From contig CM114275.1 of assembly GCA_050084515.1 (NCBI GenBank), positions 8,184,001-8,248,000 of the forward strand: a stretch of DNA of 64,000 bases. Reading direction: 5' to 3'. Below the pieces are notes generated by a model. The model saw only the letters and a list, made by a program, of their open reading frames with translations. It made no database searches and was not told the origin of the DNA. Shown here piece by piece: positions 1-12,572 of this stretch (its first letter is position 1; each line of letters starts with the position of its first letter). Origin of the DNA: Blasia pusilla (lineage: Eukaryota; Marchantiophyta; Marchantiopsida; Blasiales). The position numbers were made by a program, and so were the translations under genes.

Positions 1-1300
1 ATGTTAGGTATATATGATTCATCCTCTCATTTGGAATGGAGTTGACATTAAATATGCTCTTGTATCTAGTATACATACATGCATTAGATATCAACATACA
101 CGCACTTGAATGATAAAATAAAAGCATGAATGGAAAATTATCATTACCTCTCCTTAAAATTAAGACAATTTTTTTTCATCATGTCACGATATCTCTATTT
201 CTTAGTGTCAAGATAGTTGTATCACTTAAAAATTGAAATAATAGAGAATCATTGCCATAGATAGTCGCAACAAGATTATTTTTCTTCTTACTCTTAGTAA
301 CCATAACATGTGTCCTTGTATAAAATCATATTCTAAGTCAATTTGCAAAAGGTACACGACCCCCTCCTGCCTCCAACAACCAATCCAAAAACTTTGTTGG
401 TGAATGAGCATATGACCTCCAGCCTTGAACTCTCATATTCTTATTTAATTTCATCACCATCATATGAGATTGTAATATTGATCCATTTTAAATAATCCAT
501 CTAAAAGGGTTTAATTCAATTTTGGACAATTCTCATGACGAAAAATGGATAAGATTTGAGTAAAATCACCATTAAATCTATACTCTTGTTTGAGGAGCGA
601 TTCTCAAATGGCGACAACTTGAACGTTCACCTCGTGTCTTTTTAAAGATAGGAATGTATGACGCGTGGCATGTATGTCTATCATATAAAAAATAAGTTGC
701 ATAAGTTGAATTATGCGTTTGGGGTTACAAGACCATGCATCACTCGGTCCCTCACGCGTCCTAACTAGTATTAAAATTTTCCTAGTGTCATTAGACTCTA
801 CTCCCATAATATCCTTCACATAAAAAGACATTAGCTGACGTGCGTGCTCTGCACGGGTGAAAGATTAGCCTAAGAAGACAAAAGCTCAGGCATTTCAAAA
901 GAGCTTACGTGCTTCGGCTTGCAGGGAAAGAGCGACACTATCAATCAACTACATACCAGATGTCACCATAGGGATGGTACTCCCTATAAGAGCACTCTCC
1001 CATACTAATATAGATAGATACCATGGACACATGACTTAAACAATAGAATTAAACAACACCCCATTCCCTTAGGGCGCCCAATAATGATTTACAACTTAGC
1101 AAGCAAGCTCAATAATTTGATTAATTGGTAGCTCAAAATATTGTTCGCATAAGAAAATGTCAGTCGAAGGAGCGGTGTCTTTAAATAGTCCACGAGTCAG
1201 CTGCAATAATACAAAAGTGCCTAGAAGGCTTTTTCGAGGAATTATTATATCGAGATTAAGGTAATTCCCAAAAGAGCACAGAAACTACACTTAGAGGAAC
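1..1300. other. AT-rich intergenic stretch, no gene recognised
   Basis: Open frames here are short, lack recognisable domains and look like chance frames. I saw no tRNA, terminal repeats or TE protein remnants. It is probably intergenic or decayed repeat sequence. Confidence 0.4.
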
Positions 1301-1754
1301 AAAGAGAGGCCGCACAGGATTGAAGGTTTCTAAATTAGAACATCTCAATCACCGTGGCTTTAGAGTGCGGAGTTCATAATTCCGCCCGTTACAAGAACCA
1401 CGCCACACGGTCTTTCCCGTGTTCTTGTACGAGACCACTGGCAGGAACTAGTTTTTCCCAGGATGTAAAGAAAGAACGGAAAAGAAGCGAAAACAGGGCG
1501 CGAACCATCACAGCCACCCGATGGCGAAATCCAACGTCTATCTCCGATGCGCGTGACAGAAACACCGTCCGTGCTGACGGGGCGAACGGACATATGCCTA
1601 ATACAGTACCGATATGATATTTTTCTCATACCATTATTTTATACCATCACATGTACATCCATATACGGATGTGTACTGGTTCGGATGTACAGTAGATAGG
1701 AAGTTAGCATACATCTAGCCATGTCATGCGGGGGAGGCGCCGGTGGGGTGGAGT

Positions 1755-1792
1755 GGGTTGGGTTGGGTTGGGTTGGGTTGGGTTGGGTTCGG
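1755..1792. repeat. (GGGTT)n tandem tract, potential G-quadruplex
   Basis: A run of about seven GGGTT pentamers lies on the plus strand about 720 bp upstream of the CSI start codon. Tracts of three G separated by two T fit the classic intramolecular G-quadruplex pattern. The unit resembles but does not equal the plant telomere unit TTTAGGG. The position suggests promoter or distal 5' flank. Confidence 0.75.
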
Positions 1793-2184
1793 CGGGGCCC
1801 AGAGGCTCGGCAGCCTGCTGCTCCCATCATTCTGGTTCTGGTAACTCGGTTCTTGCCGGGGAATGACACAACCGCGCGGGATTTCCCGACGACGAGCGAG
1901 AGGGGACGGGAGCTATCAGCCGCGGACTCATAGCCTGCAGTTTCTTGTGCATCGTCTGGCTGTTTACGGAGGGAGGCCTCACGCATGAGGGCGGTGTGTA
2001 CTGACTCGACTGAGTGCACTCGGCGATGACGGAGGTGGCAGTCCGGAAGGAGTGAGAGCGAGTTGAAGGTGGACGGTCAAGCACCGGCATTCAGGAGAAT
2101 CGCGAAAATCGCAAGGAAGTTTGTGTTCTTCCCTCGAGTGTCGAGAAGGAGACGAGAAACTGCTGTTTTAGGATTTTAGTACAC

Positions 2185-2226
2185 AGAGAGGGAGAGGGAG
2201 AGAGAGGGAGAGAAGAAGGGAGGAGG
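2185..2226 (+). repeat. GA-rich low-complexity tract in the CSI 5' flank
   Basis: A purine-rich run of GAGAGG and GAGA units lies about 300 bp upstream of the CSI start codon. GA tracts are common in plant core promoters and 5' leaders. No clear TATA box was found, so the transcription start is not placed. Confidence 0.5.
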
Positions 2227-2286
2227 AAAAGTCCTGCTGTGGAGGATCGAGGTTTTGGGAGTAGAGAGGAGGGGAGAGGGAGTGAT

Positions 2287-2468
2287 ATGTACCATAGGAT
2301 GAGTGGAGAGGCGGGAGGACAAAGAGGAATCACAAGGAGACACCGAGAGCCTGCGGAAGAGAGGTTGCGCGGAGTCGTGACGCGGAATCAGGGAGGAACT
2401 GAACAGTCAGGCCTGTGTGAGCGTTGTTAATACCGAGGCAACGAATTGGCCGGGGTTTGATGCATTAG
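2287..2468 (+). promoter_or_regulatory. possible upstream ORFs in the CSI 5' leader
   Basis: An ATG at 2287 opens a 47-codon frame ending at 2430. A minimal ATG-CAT-TAG frame sits at 2460-2468, 43 bp before the CSI start at 2512. If transcription starts upstream of 2287 these would act as uORFs that lower CSI translation. The transcription start is unknown, so this is inference. Confidence 0.3.
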
Positions 2469-2511
2469 GCGATCGAGAGCAGGGAGGAGTACTGATAGAA
2501 CGGTGGGAACC

Positions 2512-5500
2512 ATGCCTCCAGGCGACCAGGGCTTGAACGAGAGTGGCACTGTCGTCATGTCTGCCGAAGACCTAGAGAAGCTGCGTCTGCCAGTGCAGTC
2601 TTCAAAGACTCCACGGAACGAGCCACGGACCCCGCGGTCATCTGTTGTTGGGATACCAATTAGAAGGTTGGTACTTGAGAATATTTCAGTCCAGCATTGC
2701 TCCTTTTTCTGTTTTGTGCACCTCGAGTCATCGCAGAGCTCGGATGGACAATGTCGCTTCGCCTCGAGTCCAGTGTCTTCGTCCTGGCAGCGTTAAATGA
2801 GGAAGTGGATGCTACTGCATGTGTCTAGCTTTGGCACTAAGCAGAGAAACCTTCCGGAAGAAATGTCCTTCCGTTTCGTGATGTTGTCAGCTCGCGGAAA
2901 TTTATCCACCTTCCGCACCACAGAGTGCACCTGTTGTCTAATTGTCATCCTTGGGCCATAGATTGAGTGAGCGAACCTGGGTTTGGAAGCTTGCGTGTCA
3001 GGACGCCTTCCCGTTTCGTTCGTGTTTTGTGTTTTCTGGGTTCTCTGTATTGCTGAAACGTAGTTTTGGAGTTCCGTTGGAAATACTCTACGTGTTTGAG
3101 AAATTTTGCAGTGTGATTTTAGTCGGACATGTGCTCCATCACAGAGTATCGAGGATTCATCGTGAACTACGAGCCTACAGGGCCAAGTTTCATTCTGGAA
3201 ATCTTGTATTGCAGAGACTGGAGCACACCGGTGGGAATGGAAGATCCTGATGGAATTTTGGCGCGCGTTGCACAATGTATCGAGCAACTACGCACTGTCA
3301 ACTTATCGCCCACCGAGAAAGAGACTGTGTCCAGACAACTTTTTGATCTTGCAAATAGTCGTGAAGATACTAGAATTGCCGTCGGGTCTCACTCACAAGC
3401 TATACCTCTGCTCGTAGCTCTACTTAGATCGGGGTCAGTTGCTGCCAAGATCAATGCAGCTGCAACCCTCGGAGTTCTATGTAAAGAAGAAGACTTAAGA
3501 GTAAGAGTACTTCTTGGCGGTTGTGTTCCACCCTTGCTTCATCTCTTGAAGTCAGGATCGGCAGAGGCTCAGACTGCCGCAGCCAAAGCTATTCATGCCG
3601 TTTCCCAAGGTGGGGTCAGAGATCACGTTGGCTCGAAAATCTTTTCTACCGAGGGCGTCGTGCCAAATCTATGGCAGCAACTGCAAACCGGCGAGAAGCT
3701 AGACAGGTCTGTCGACGGACTCTTGACCGGGGCTCTAAGGAATTTGTGCAACAGCACGGAAGGATTTTGGCCTGCGACATTGCAGGCAGGCGGAGTTGAG
3801 ATTCTTGTGAATTCGCTTCTAACGGGGAGTCCCACGGCCCAAGCAAATGCGGCCTCTCTTCTGGCCAGTATGATGACGACCGTGGAGCAAAGTGGCAGTA
3901 AGGTGCTCAGTGCTGGAGCTATCAATCCTTTGTTAGACCTTATTGCCCCAGGAAGTGAGATTTTTGTCCGTGCAGAAGCGGCTGGTGCTCTGAAAGCTCT
4001 CTCGTCCAAGCTTAAGGAAGCCAGGCAGGGCATAGTTTCAGCTGGTGGCATCGCTTTTCTGATCAGTGCCACGGTGGCCCCGTCGAAAGAGTTCATGCAA
4101 GGAGAGTTTGCCCAAGTATTGCAAGAAAATGCTATGGGTGCGCTAGCTAACATCTCAGGTGGAATGCCGGCTGTGATCTTGAGCCTTGCTGAGAATATTG
4201 AATCTGGCCGGTCAGATACAGAGTCTGCAGATACTATTGGTGCACTAGCTTATGCGCTCATGGTTCTGGATGAAAGCTCAGAAGCAGCTGATCTCGTGAA
4301 TCCAGCTGTTATCGAGCGTGTACTCGAGAAACATCTTGACTCTCAAAGATCTCAACTTGTTCAGGAGTGTGCTGTCGAAGCTCTTGCTAGCTTATATGGA
4401 AATGCATACTTGGCGAAGGGTTTGCAGCACGCTGAAGGCAAGAAGATGTTGGTTGGATTAGTTACCATGACCACTCATGAGGCTAGAGATGAACTCATGA
4501 GATCTCTCACACTGTTATGCAGCGGTGAGGCAGATTTGTGGCAGGCTCTTCGAGGACGGGAAGGTGTTCAACTTTTGATATCCTTACTCGGCCTTTCAAC
4601 CGAGCAACAGCAAGAACATGCGGCTACTCTTCTGTCCATTCTTTCGCAAGATGTTGACGAAAGCAAGTGGGCCATTACTGCAGCCGGTGGAATTCCTCCT
4701 CTGGTGCAGTTACTGGAGACAGGATCTTCGAAGGCAAAAGAGGACTCTGCGGTTATATTAGGAAACCTGTGCAGCCATAGTGAAGACATTCGAGCTTGTG
4801 TTGAAACAGCAGAGGCTGTCCCTGCTCTACTGTGGCTACTGAAAAATGCTGGGGTCAAGGGACAAGAGATCGCCGCCAGGGCACTGACACAATTGGTGCG
4901 CAAATCTGATGCAAGCACAATAAGTCAGCTGACAGCTCTGCTGGTGGGGGACTTACCAGAATCGAAAGTCCACGTTCTACATCTGGTTGGCTGCTTGCTG
5001 ACTGTAGCCTCCCACGAAGATATCCTAGAAGAAGGCAATGCGGCAAGTGAGGCACTGCAGACGTTGATAGAACTACTCAGCTCCAACAATGCTGAGACGC
5101 AGGAGAAGGCAGCTGCTGTACTCGCTGACATCTTTGATGCAAGGAAGGATCTCCGTGAAAGTCCCATCGTTGTGGAAAGTATATCTCCTCTCATGAAACT
5201 CGTTGATCCGAAGTCTGAGAAAATCGCTTCGGAAGCCGCACGAGCGTTGGCCGCCATTTTTCGTTCCACAGGACACAACCGCGAGGCTGGAAACGCCGCA
5301 AAGGATGCCATCGCTCCCTTGATCGGTTTGGCCAAGTCCTCAAGCATAGCAGTTGCCGAGATAGCCGTAACAGCCTTATCGAATCTTCTTCTAGATCCTG
5401 AAATTGCCGAAGAAGCCCCTGCTGAGGATATTATTTTGCCTCTTACGAGAGTTCTACGAGAAGGGACTCACAAAGGCAAGGAGCATGCTGCAGGAGCTTT

Positions 5501-8500
5501 GGCCAGACTTTTGAGGTCTCGACCTGTAGATGATGTCTTGGCTGAAAGTATTCATCAATGTGGCACAGTTCTTGCCTTGGTTGCTCTTTTGGCGGCCACG
5601 GAATTGGATGATAGTGCTACATCGGAAGCCCTTGAAGCCCTTGCATCACTAGCGAGAGCTAAACGAGGTGGGGCTTTCAGTCGACCCCCGTGGGCTGTCT
5701 TGGCTGAGGTACCCTACAGTATAGGACCACTGGTAACTTGCTTAGCAGTCGGGAGGCCTAACCTTCAGGAGAAGGCAGTAGAGGTTCTTTCCAGGCTCTG
5801 CAGGGATCAGCCAGTGGTTTTGGGAGACCTCATTGCAGGCACATCGAAATGCATTGCAGCCTTGGCTGACCGAGTCATAAACTCTTCCAGTCTAGAAGTC
5901 AAAGTCGGTGGTGCTGCATTGCTAATTTGTGCTGCAAAGGAGCATCGACAGACAGCCATGGAGGCACTCAGTGAAGTTGGATCTTATCACCGTCTTATTC
6001 AATCTCTTGTTGACATGCTTGGGTTTAAGCCTGCTGATGAAGAGGCTGAAGCGAATGGTGGTACAAATGAGAATTCATCGAAGTATCCTGGCACTAAAGT
6101 TGATGGCGATGGGGAGGAGAATGACTCCTCTTTGGAGCATGATCCAGCAGCAATCTTGGGAGGAACAGTAGCTCTCTGGTTGCTCTGTGTAATTGCCTCC
6201 CACGATAGCAAAAGCAAAGTTGCTGTTATGGAAGCTGGTGCCATTGATGTGCTCACAGAGAAGCTTGCAATATTTGCACCCAATGCACGACAGGTAAGGT
6301 AGCCTTTCCCTTTACAATGAATGATTCACCGGATACAAACCAGATTTGTTGTCCTAATGTCGATGTAGATGCTTTGATAAAGCACATATGCAAGAGAGAG
6401 TGCTGCTGCAAGATGCTTGATGTTCTTGGCTGTTTTCTTGAAGAAATGAGCCTCCCCATTGTCGGTACCACTTTCTGGTTGCATATTACCCATGGTTAGG
6501 TCTGTGATGATTATGTTCCTGTTGAGAGGTTACCCACCACATGCCTGTAGTCATCTGATTGCATGCCACCAGTTGTTTTCTGAGATCTATTTGACCACCT
6601 GTGAGGAGACTTGTTCTAAATTTGAACAAAGTATTAGAGTATCAGAATGCTTGCTGGTTTAGCTGATACAGGTTGAAGGTAAAGTGTGGTGTTAATCAAT
6701 TCATGACAGAGCACGCCATAAAAGTAAAATTCCCCCTTCAATAAAATGCCTGATCCATCACTAATTTCAACATGGCAAGTGATCAAACTGATTTCTGCAT
6801 CTGAACTGATCTAACCTGAAATTTCTCCTGACAGGCTGAAGTGGAGGATAATGGAAGTACATGGGTGAGTGCTTTGTTGCTGGCCATTCTATTCCAAGAT
6901 CGGGATGTGACACGAGCCCCTGCTACAATGCGAGCAATCCCCTCACTGGCTACTCTGCTGAAATCTGAAGAAGCCATAGATAGATACTTTGCTGCCCAAG
7001 CACTGGCAAGTCTTGTCTGCAATGGCAGTCGGGGAACCCTGCTTGCTGTGGCAAACTCTGGCGCAGCAGGTGGTTTGATTCCCCTTTTGGGCAGTGTGGA
7101 GTCAGATATCTCCAATCTTGTCTCTCTGTCAGAGGAGTTCTCCCTTGCCCGTAATCCAGATCAGGTGGCTTTAGAGCGCCTCTTCAGAGTCGAAGACATC
7201 AGATTTGGAGCCACTGCCAGGAAGGCAATCCCAGCTTTGGTGGATATGCTTAAACCTAGTTCAGATCGCCCAGGAGCACCACCACTTGCACTGGGTTTGT
7301 TGACACAGGTGGCAAAAGGCAGTAATACCAACAAGCTTGCCATGGCAGAGGCTGGAGCCCTTGATGCCTTGACAAAATATCTGTCTCTTGGGCCACAAGA
7401 TTCCATTGAAGAGGCTACTGCAGATCTCTTGAGAATCCTCTTCGATAGTGCTGAGTTGCGCCGCCATGATTCTGCTGTTGGGGCAGTGGAGCAACTGGTT
7501 GCAGTCCTAAGAATGGGAACTCGGGGTGCTAGATACAGTGCTGCTAGGGCCTTAGAAGGTTTGTTTGCAGCTGATGCTATCAAGGTCGGGGAGGCTGCGG
7601 GTCAAGCTATTCCTCCTTTGGTAGAAATGTTGAGTTCTGGTTCTGAGAAAGAGCAGCGGGCAGCCATTGGTGCATTGACTAAATTGTCAGCAGACAATCC
7701 ACCAAAGGCTTTAGCCATAGCTGAGGCTGAGGCAAATGCAATTGAAGGATTGTGTAGGGTTCTGCTTTCTGGGAACAGTTCTCTAGAGTTGAAGGAGGAC
7801 ACTGCAGAACTTTGTCGGATCTTGTTCGGAAATTCGCGGGTGCGGTCTAGCCCAGCTGCCACGAGCTGTATCCAACCGCTTGTGGCTCTTCTGGGAACAG
7901 AACAAAGCTCAGCTCAGCAGGCAGGGGCTCGGGCGCTTGACAATCTTTTGGATGATGAACAGCAAGCTGAGGCTGTGGCAGCCAATGGTGCGGTTGTTCC
8001 TCTTGTAGGAATCTTAGTGGGTACAAATTATGTAATGCATGAAGCTGCTGTGAGTGCCCTCATCAAATTGGCAAAGGATAGGCCCCTTTGCAAATTGGAC
8101 ATGGTAAAAGCTGGAGTAATTGATAATGTTTTGGAAATCCTTCATGCAGCTCCTGATTCTTTGTGTGGTGTTATTGCGGAGCTGCTTCGCATTCTCACCA
8201 ACAACAGTAGCATTGCGAAAGGTTCAGCTGCATCACAGGTGGTGGAACCTCTCTTTTCAGCCCTCACTCGACCTGAACTGTGCAGCTCCGGCCAGCACAG
8301 TGCATTACAGGTTCTAGTTAACATTTTGGAGAAGCCTCAGGGTTTGGCTAGTCAGCAGCTGTCACCTAATCAAGCAATCGAGCCACTCGTCATGTTACTG
8401 GATGCTGGAGCCCAACCTGTCCAACAGCTCTCAGCTGAACTACTTTCACATTTGCTTGCTACAGAGAATTTTCAACGAGATGTTATTACTCAGCAAGCAG

Positions 8501-10766
8501 TTGTGCCTCTTGTTAAGATCGTAGGTGTGGGAGTTCCCAGTCTACAGAAGGAGGCTCTGAAGGCGTTGGAGAGTGTTTCAAACAGTTGGCCAAATGCAGT
8601 TGCTGATGCAGGTGGAATCACAGAGCTTTCAAAAGTCATCGTACAAGTAGATCCACAGCCTCCCCATGCTGTTTGGGAGACTGCAGCTTTGGTCCTTGCT
8701 AATGTGCTTCGGTTCAGCTCTCCGTATTACCTGAAAGTTCCCATTCCTGTTCTGGTGAAGTTGTTGCGATCTAGTGCAGAAGCCACAGTAGTTGTTGCAC
8801 TAAACGCACTTCTTGTCTTGGAGAGGGATGATGCATCAAGCTCAGAAGGAATGGCTGAGAATGGTGCAATTGAGGCTTTGTTGGAGCTGCTGAGATGCCA
8901 TCAAAGTGAAGAAGCAGCAGCTCGCCTACTAGAAGCATTATTCAATAATCTGAAGGTGCGGGACATGAAAGTGTCGAAGCTGGCAATACTCCCCTTGTCC
9001 CAGTACTTGCTTGATCCAGCTACAAGGATGCAGCCAGCGAGATTACTGGCAGCGCTCGCACTGGGGGATCTCTTCCAGAGTGATGCTCTTTCACGGACAA
9101 CAGATGCCGTATCTGCATGCCGGGCCCTCGTGAGCCTTCTGGAGGATCAGCCCACAGAAGAGATGAAGATGGTAGCAGTCTGTGCTCTGCAGAATTTGGT
9201 TTGCAACAGTCGATCAAACAAACGTGCTGTGGCCGAAGCAGGGGGTATTCAGGTAGTTCAGGAGCTCCTCGCTTCTAGTAATACCGATACTGCTGCACAG
9301 GCGGCCACATTGATTAAGTTACTGTTTTCAAACCACACTATCCAAGAGTATGCATCCAGTGATGTCATCCGGGCACTCTCAGGTATCTATACCAAGTTGA
9401 CCTATTGAATACTGACACTCCTGTTTTGGGTAGTGTGTTGGTCCAGTTTAAGTAGTGTGAAATGGCCTCTTGGATTTTCTTGGTGCCGTTTTGAGGGTTT
9501 CATCTTTTCAAACTTTTTGAAAGAACCTTTTTTGCCAAAGCAAGTTGTGTTCTGATGGAGCATGGGATGATCAAATTTTTAGATTATTTTGCTGACCAAA
9601 TCATATTTTTGTTGTTATTTGCAGCTGCCATAGAGAAGGACCTATGGGCTACTGCTTCAGTGAATGAGGACTCGGTTAGGGCCATCAATGTCCTTTTTGC
9701 AAACTTTGGTAGGCTTCGGGGAACTGAAGCAGCAACTTTATGCATCCCACAACTTGTTGGAGCACTTAAAACTGGTTCTGAAGGAACGCAAGAAGCAGCT
9801 TTAGACTGCTTATTTCTCTTGCGCCAAGGTTGGGCCTCTAGTCCAGCAGAGATTGGCAATGCTCAAGCTATGGCTGCTGCAGAGGCAATTCCAGTTCTAC
9901 AGTATTTGTTGAAGTCTGGTCCGACCCGATTTCATGAGAGGGCAGACATTCTTCTGCAGTGCCTGCCAGGAAGCTTAGTGGTGACCATCAAACGGGGGAA
10001 CAACTTGAAGCAATCTATGGGAAGCACAAATGCCTTCTGTAAATTGACTCTTGGAAATGGTCCTCCCCGACAAACTAAGGTTCGAAATATGCACCCTTTC
10101 TTTCTACTGCACATGCTTACAAAATTTGTGTTCTGCTTTGTTATGGTGTGATTGCCTAAACAATGTCGGGTATGTCCAGATTGCTGGTAACCTCAGTGGG
10201 GATTGCATGTAATTTGATTAGAGGAATCTGCAGATTTCCTTGTTATTGTGTCCCAATTTGGTACTGGAAAATTTCCTCACCTTGTGGAGATGCCATAGTA
10301 TGCAGTTTTGGAGCTTTCCACTGATATGTATCTTCACTGTTTCATGCATGCCAGGTGCTTTCTCACACCTCTTCTCCAGAGTGGAAGCAAGGCTTTGCAT
10401 GGGCTTTTGATACACCTCCTAAAGGCCAAAAGTTGCACATATCTTGCAAGAGCAAGGGTGCTTTTGGGAAGGTAAATTACTCGAGACTTGCATTGTGTAA
10501 CATCTGGAGACATATTGAAGCAATTACTCTTAGTCACTTTTTCTTCGTCCAATTTGGTCTGCGGCAACTTGTCACAAGTACAGGGTCTGACTTTGTTTAC
10601 CACTGTGTTTATATGTTAACAGGGATCATTGGGCAAGGTAACCATCTCAATTGATCGGGTGGTAATGCTGGGCACAATTAGTGGACCATATACCCTCCAG
10701 CCTGATACCAATCGTGATGGAACTGCTCGAACTCTAGAAATTGAGTTTCAGTGGTCAAACAGGTGA
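2512..10766 (+). CDS. CSI: CELLULOSE SYNTHASE INTERACTIVE-type armadillo/C2 protein
   Basis: Homolog of Arabidopsis CSI1/CSI3, the linker between plasma-membrane cellulose synthase complexes and cortical microtubules. Coding exons that keep frame: 2512-2666, 3215-6293, 6835-9382, 9625-10079, 10355-10471 and 10623-10766 (TGA), giving 2165 residues; Arabidopsis CSI1 is about 2150. Residues about 60-2030 are tandem armadillo repeats (recurring [14 protein letters not shown] helices). A C2 domain occupies about 2042-2160 (starts [10 protein letters not shown], ends EIEFQWSNR). The conserved MEDPDG block opens exon 2. ATG 2512 is the first in-frame ATG of exon 1 and joins in phase through AGA (R). 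The two giant exons make up 87 percent of the CDS. All introns are GT-AG; donors at 2667 (GTTGGT) and 10080 (GTTCGA) are weak. I am very sure of the family and fairly sure of the splice sites. Confidence 0.95.
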
Positions 10767-12380
10767 TCGTTGAATACATATATAGATTATGCTTACCAGT
10801 TATGGGCAACCCATTAGATTTTGTACGATTCTTAGTTAGAAAGATTATTTGGTTTCCCCTTCCAGAAGCATTTGTCAATAATAATGCCATATCGTCGAGG
10901 TACTGACTGTACATGGCCAATATGGTCACATCTGGCATTGGGAACGTTGTACAAACCCAATTTTGTCTTGTGGCTTGGAGTTGTAACATGGATGTAAATG
11001 ATCGACAAGTTATGATTAACTACAAAATCTTAAAGCTACCGTGTCTACTGGACCTGACCTCGTTCAGGTAACATGCAATAGATATGAAGATGTGGGACTT
11101 TGTCTCTTTGATGTACTTACAGCTGAATGGTGGTTTTGATTGCCATTAATTTTGTCTCAGAATTTTGTTTGGAAAACAGTCACCTGTCTCATGGAAAGCA
11201 TGAGCGCACTTGCTCCACAACTGTGAAAATCCTCCTGAATCAAGCAGAAGTGCCTCGTCTCCCTTCTCAATCGCAAGATTACTTTTCGCCCTTCAGTTGT
11301 GAGGTGGACCAGATCACTGCATCTTGCAGCCACTCGTGACTATGGATGGGATCTGTGGCCTCCCACGGCAAAACCCACGAGGAATGCATCTCTCCAAGAC
11401 CTCAAATTCTCTTACTCGGGCACTGGACACCCGCAAGACTTCCTGAACTCATTCACATTGTCTGAAGTCGTGGTCATGTGGTAAGCAGGAAGGGCACCAT
11501 TTTGGGCCAGATCCCATGGGCATTATTAGTCCAGTATGTGAAGCACATTTGAATCCTACATCGATTCCAATTAGCTCCCCTAGTCACCTCCCATTTAAAT
11601 AAAAGCAGGTGCCATAATATGGGATACTACTGGGGGCCGTAACTAGTATCTACATCACTAGCGCCTTTTCATCTCTTGCAAACTGCGTTCTGGTTGAGCG
11701 TGCATCGTCACCTCTGAGTGGAAATCAATCACTTTGGCCATTGTCCCGTCCCATAGCCAGAAAAAGATGGTTGGGTGAGGTGCAATCCATTACTGGATCC
11801 TCGACGAATCCATCATGGCGTTCCTCACCTGAAGTGAATCAACTTGTAGAGACTTGAGTCTTCTGTAAAGTTAATAAGTTCCTGAGGGCCAGATTCCATG
11901 GGCCGGCGCCAAGGGATCTGCCTGTGGTGTAGGACCGGTCAGAAGTAGCTTCCATCCACTTCATTTCATATTTCTTTTCTAAACCTCCATCCCCTCCTTT
12001 CCATCCATATATATATAAAATTAAAAGTGAACATGATTTGAGGAAATCTTTTTCGGGTGATGACACTTATCTATTAGGGGCTGCTGTAGTATAGACATAT
12101 GTCATTTTGAGATTACACGTTGAATTAAAGAGAATAAAGAAAATTAAGTATCACATGTTATGCATAATACATGCACCAGCTAGTATATATATGCTTGTGG
12201 GTCCATAATATGTGAAGGAACTAATCATGCTCCACAAAAAAATAAATTCTTGCTCTCCGTAGAGGGGGAAACATTTTCTTGGCACCCGTAGGATAGAAAA
12301 CATTTTCTTGTTATCCAACTACCACATGTTAAGCAAACAAGTGTTTGCAAATCAAGAAAGTACTCTGTAATATAAATATA
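10767..12380. other. CSI 3' flank and intergenic region
   Basis: The first few hundred bases probably hold the CSI 3' UTR, but no convincing polyadenylation cluster was identified. Open frames at 11127-11484 have no recognisable domain. No TE protein remnants were seen. Confidence 0.35.
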
Positions 12381-12382
12381 TA

Positions 12383-12572
12383 AAATTGTAAGAGTTATAA
12401 AAGAAATGTGTATGGGAGAGGGAAAATTAGGGAGAAAAATCTCGGAGAGATAAAATTAATCAATAATTTTAAATGTGTTAGCAATTTTATCAATAATTTT
12501 ATCCCTCCGATATTCTTCTCCCTATTTTCCCCTTTCCCATACACGTTTCTTTTACAAGTCTTACAAATTTCA
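12383..12572. repeat. foldback (MITE-like) inverted repeat
   Basis: The left arm (about 12383-12470) and right arm (about 12482-12572) are reverse complements with few mismatches, separated by about 11 bases. Shared blocks include GTGTATGGGA in the left arm against TCCCATACAC in the right. A transcript would form a near-continuous hairpin of about 85 bp. No coding capacity exists and a target-site duplication was not clear. It is most likely a MITE; an inverted-duplication small-RNA precursor is the alternative. Confidence 0.75.

Noticed and set aside
1388-1432. Imperfect inverted repeat around ACAAGAAC / GTTCTTGT, with similar GTTCTTGTAC words near 57900
   Set aside because: Short and imperfect. 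The shared word is too small to claim a repeat family.
3623-4153. Long minus-strand frame of 176 codons opposite CSI
   Set aside because: It is a shadow of the CSI coding exon, caused by its alanine- and leucine-rich codons.
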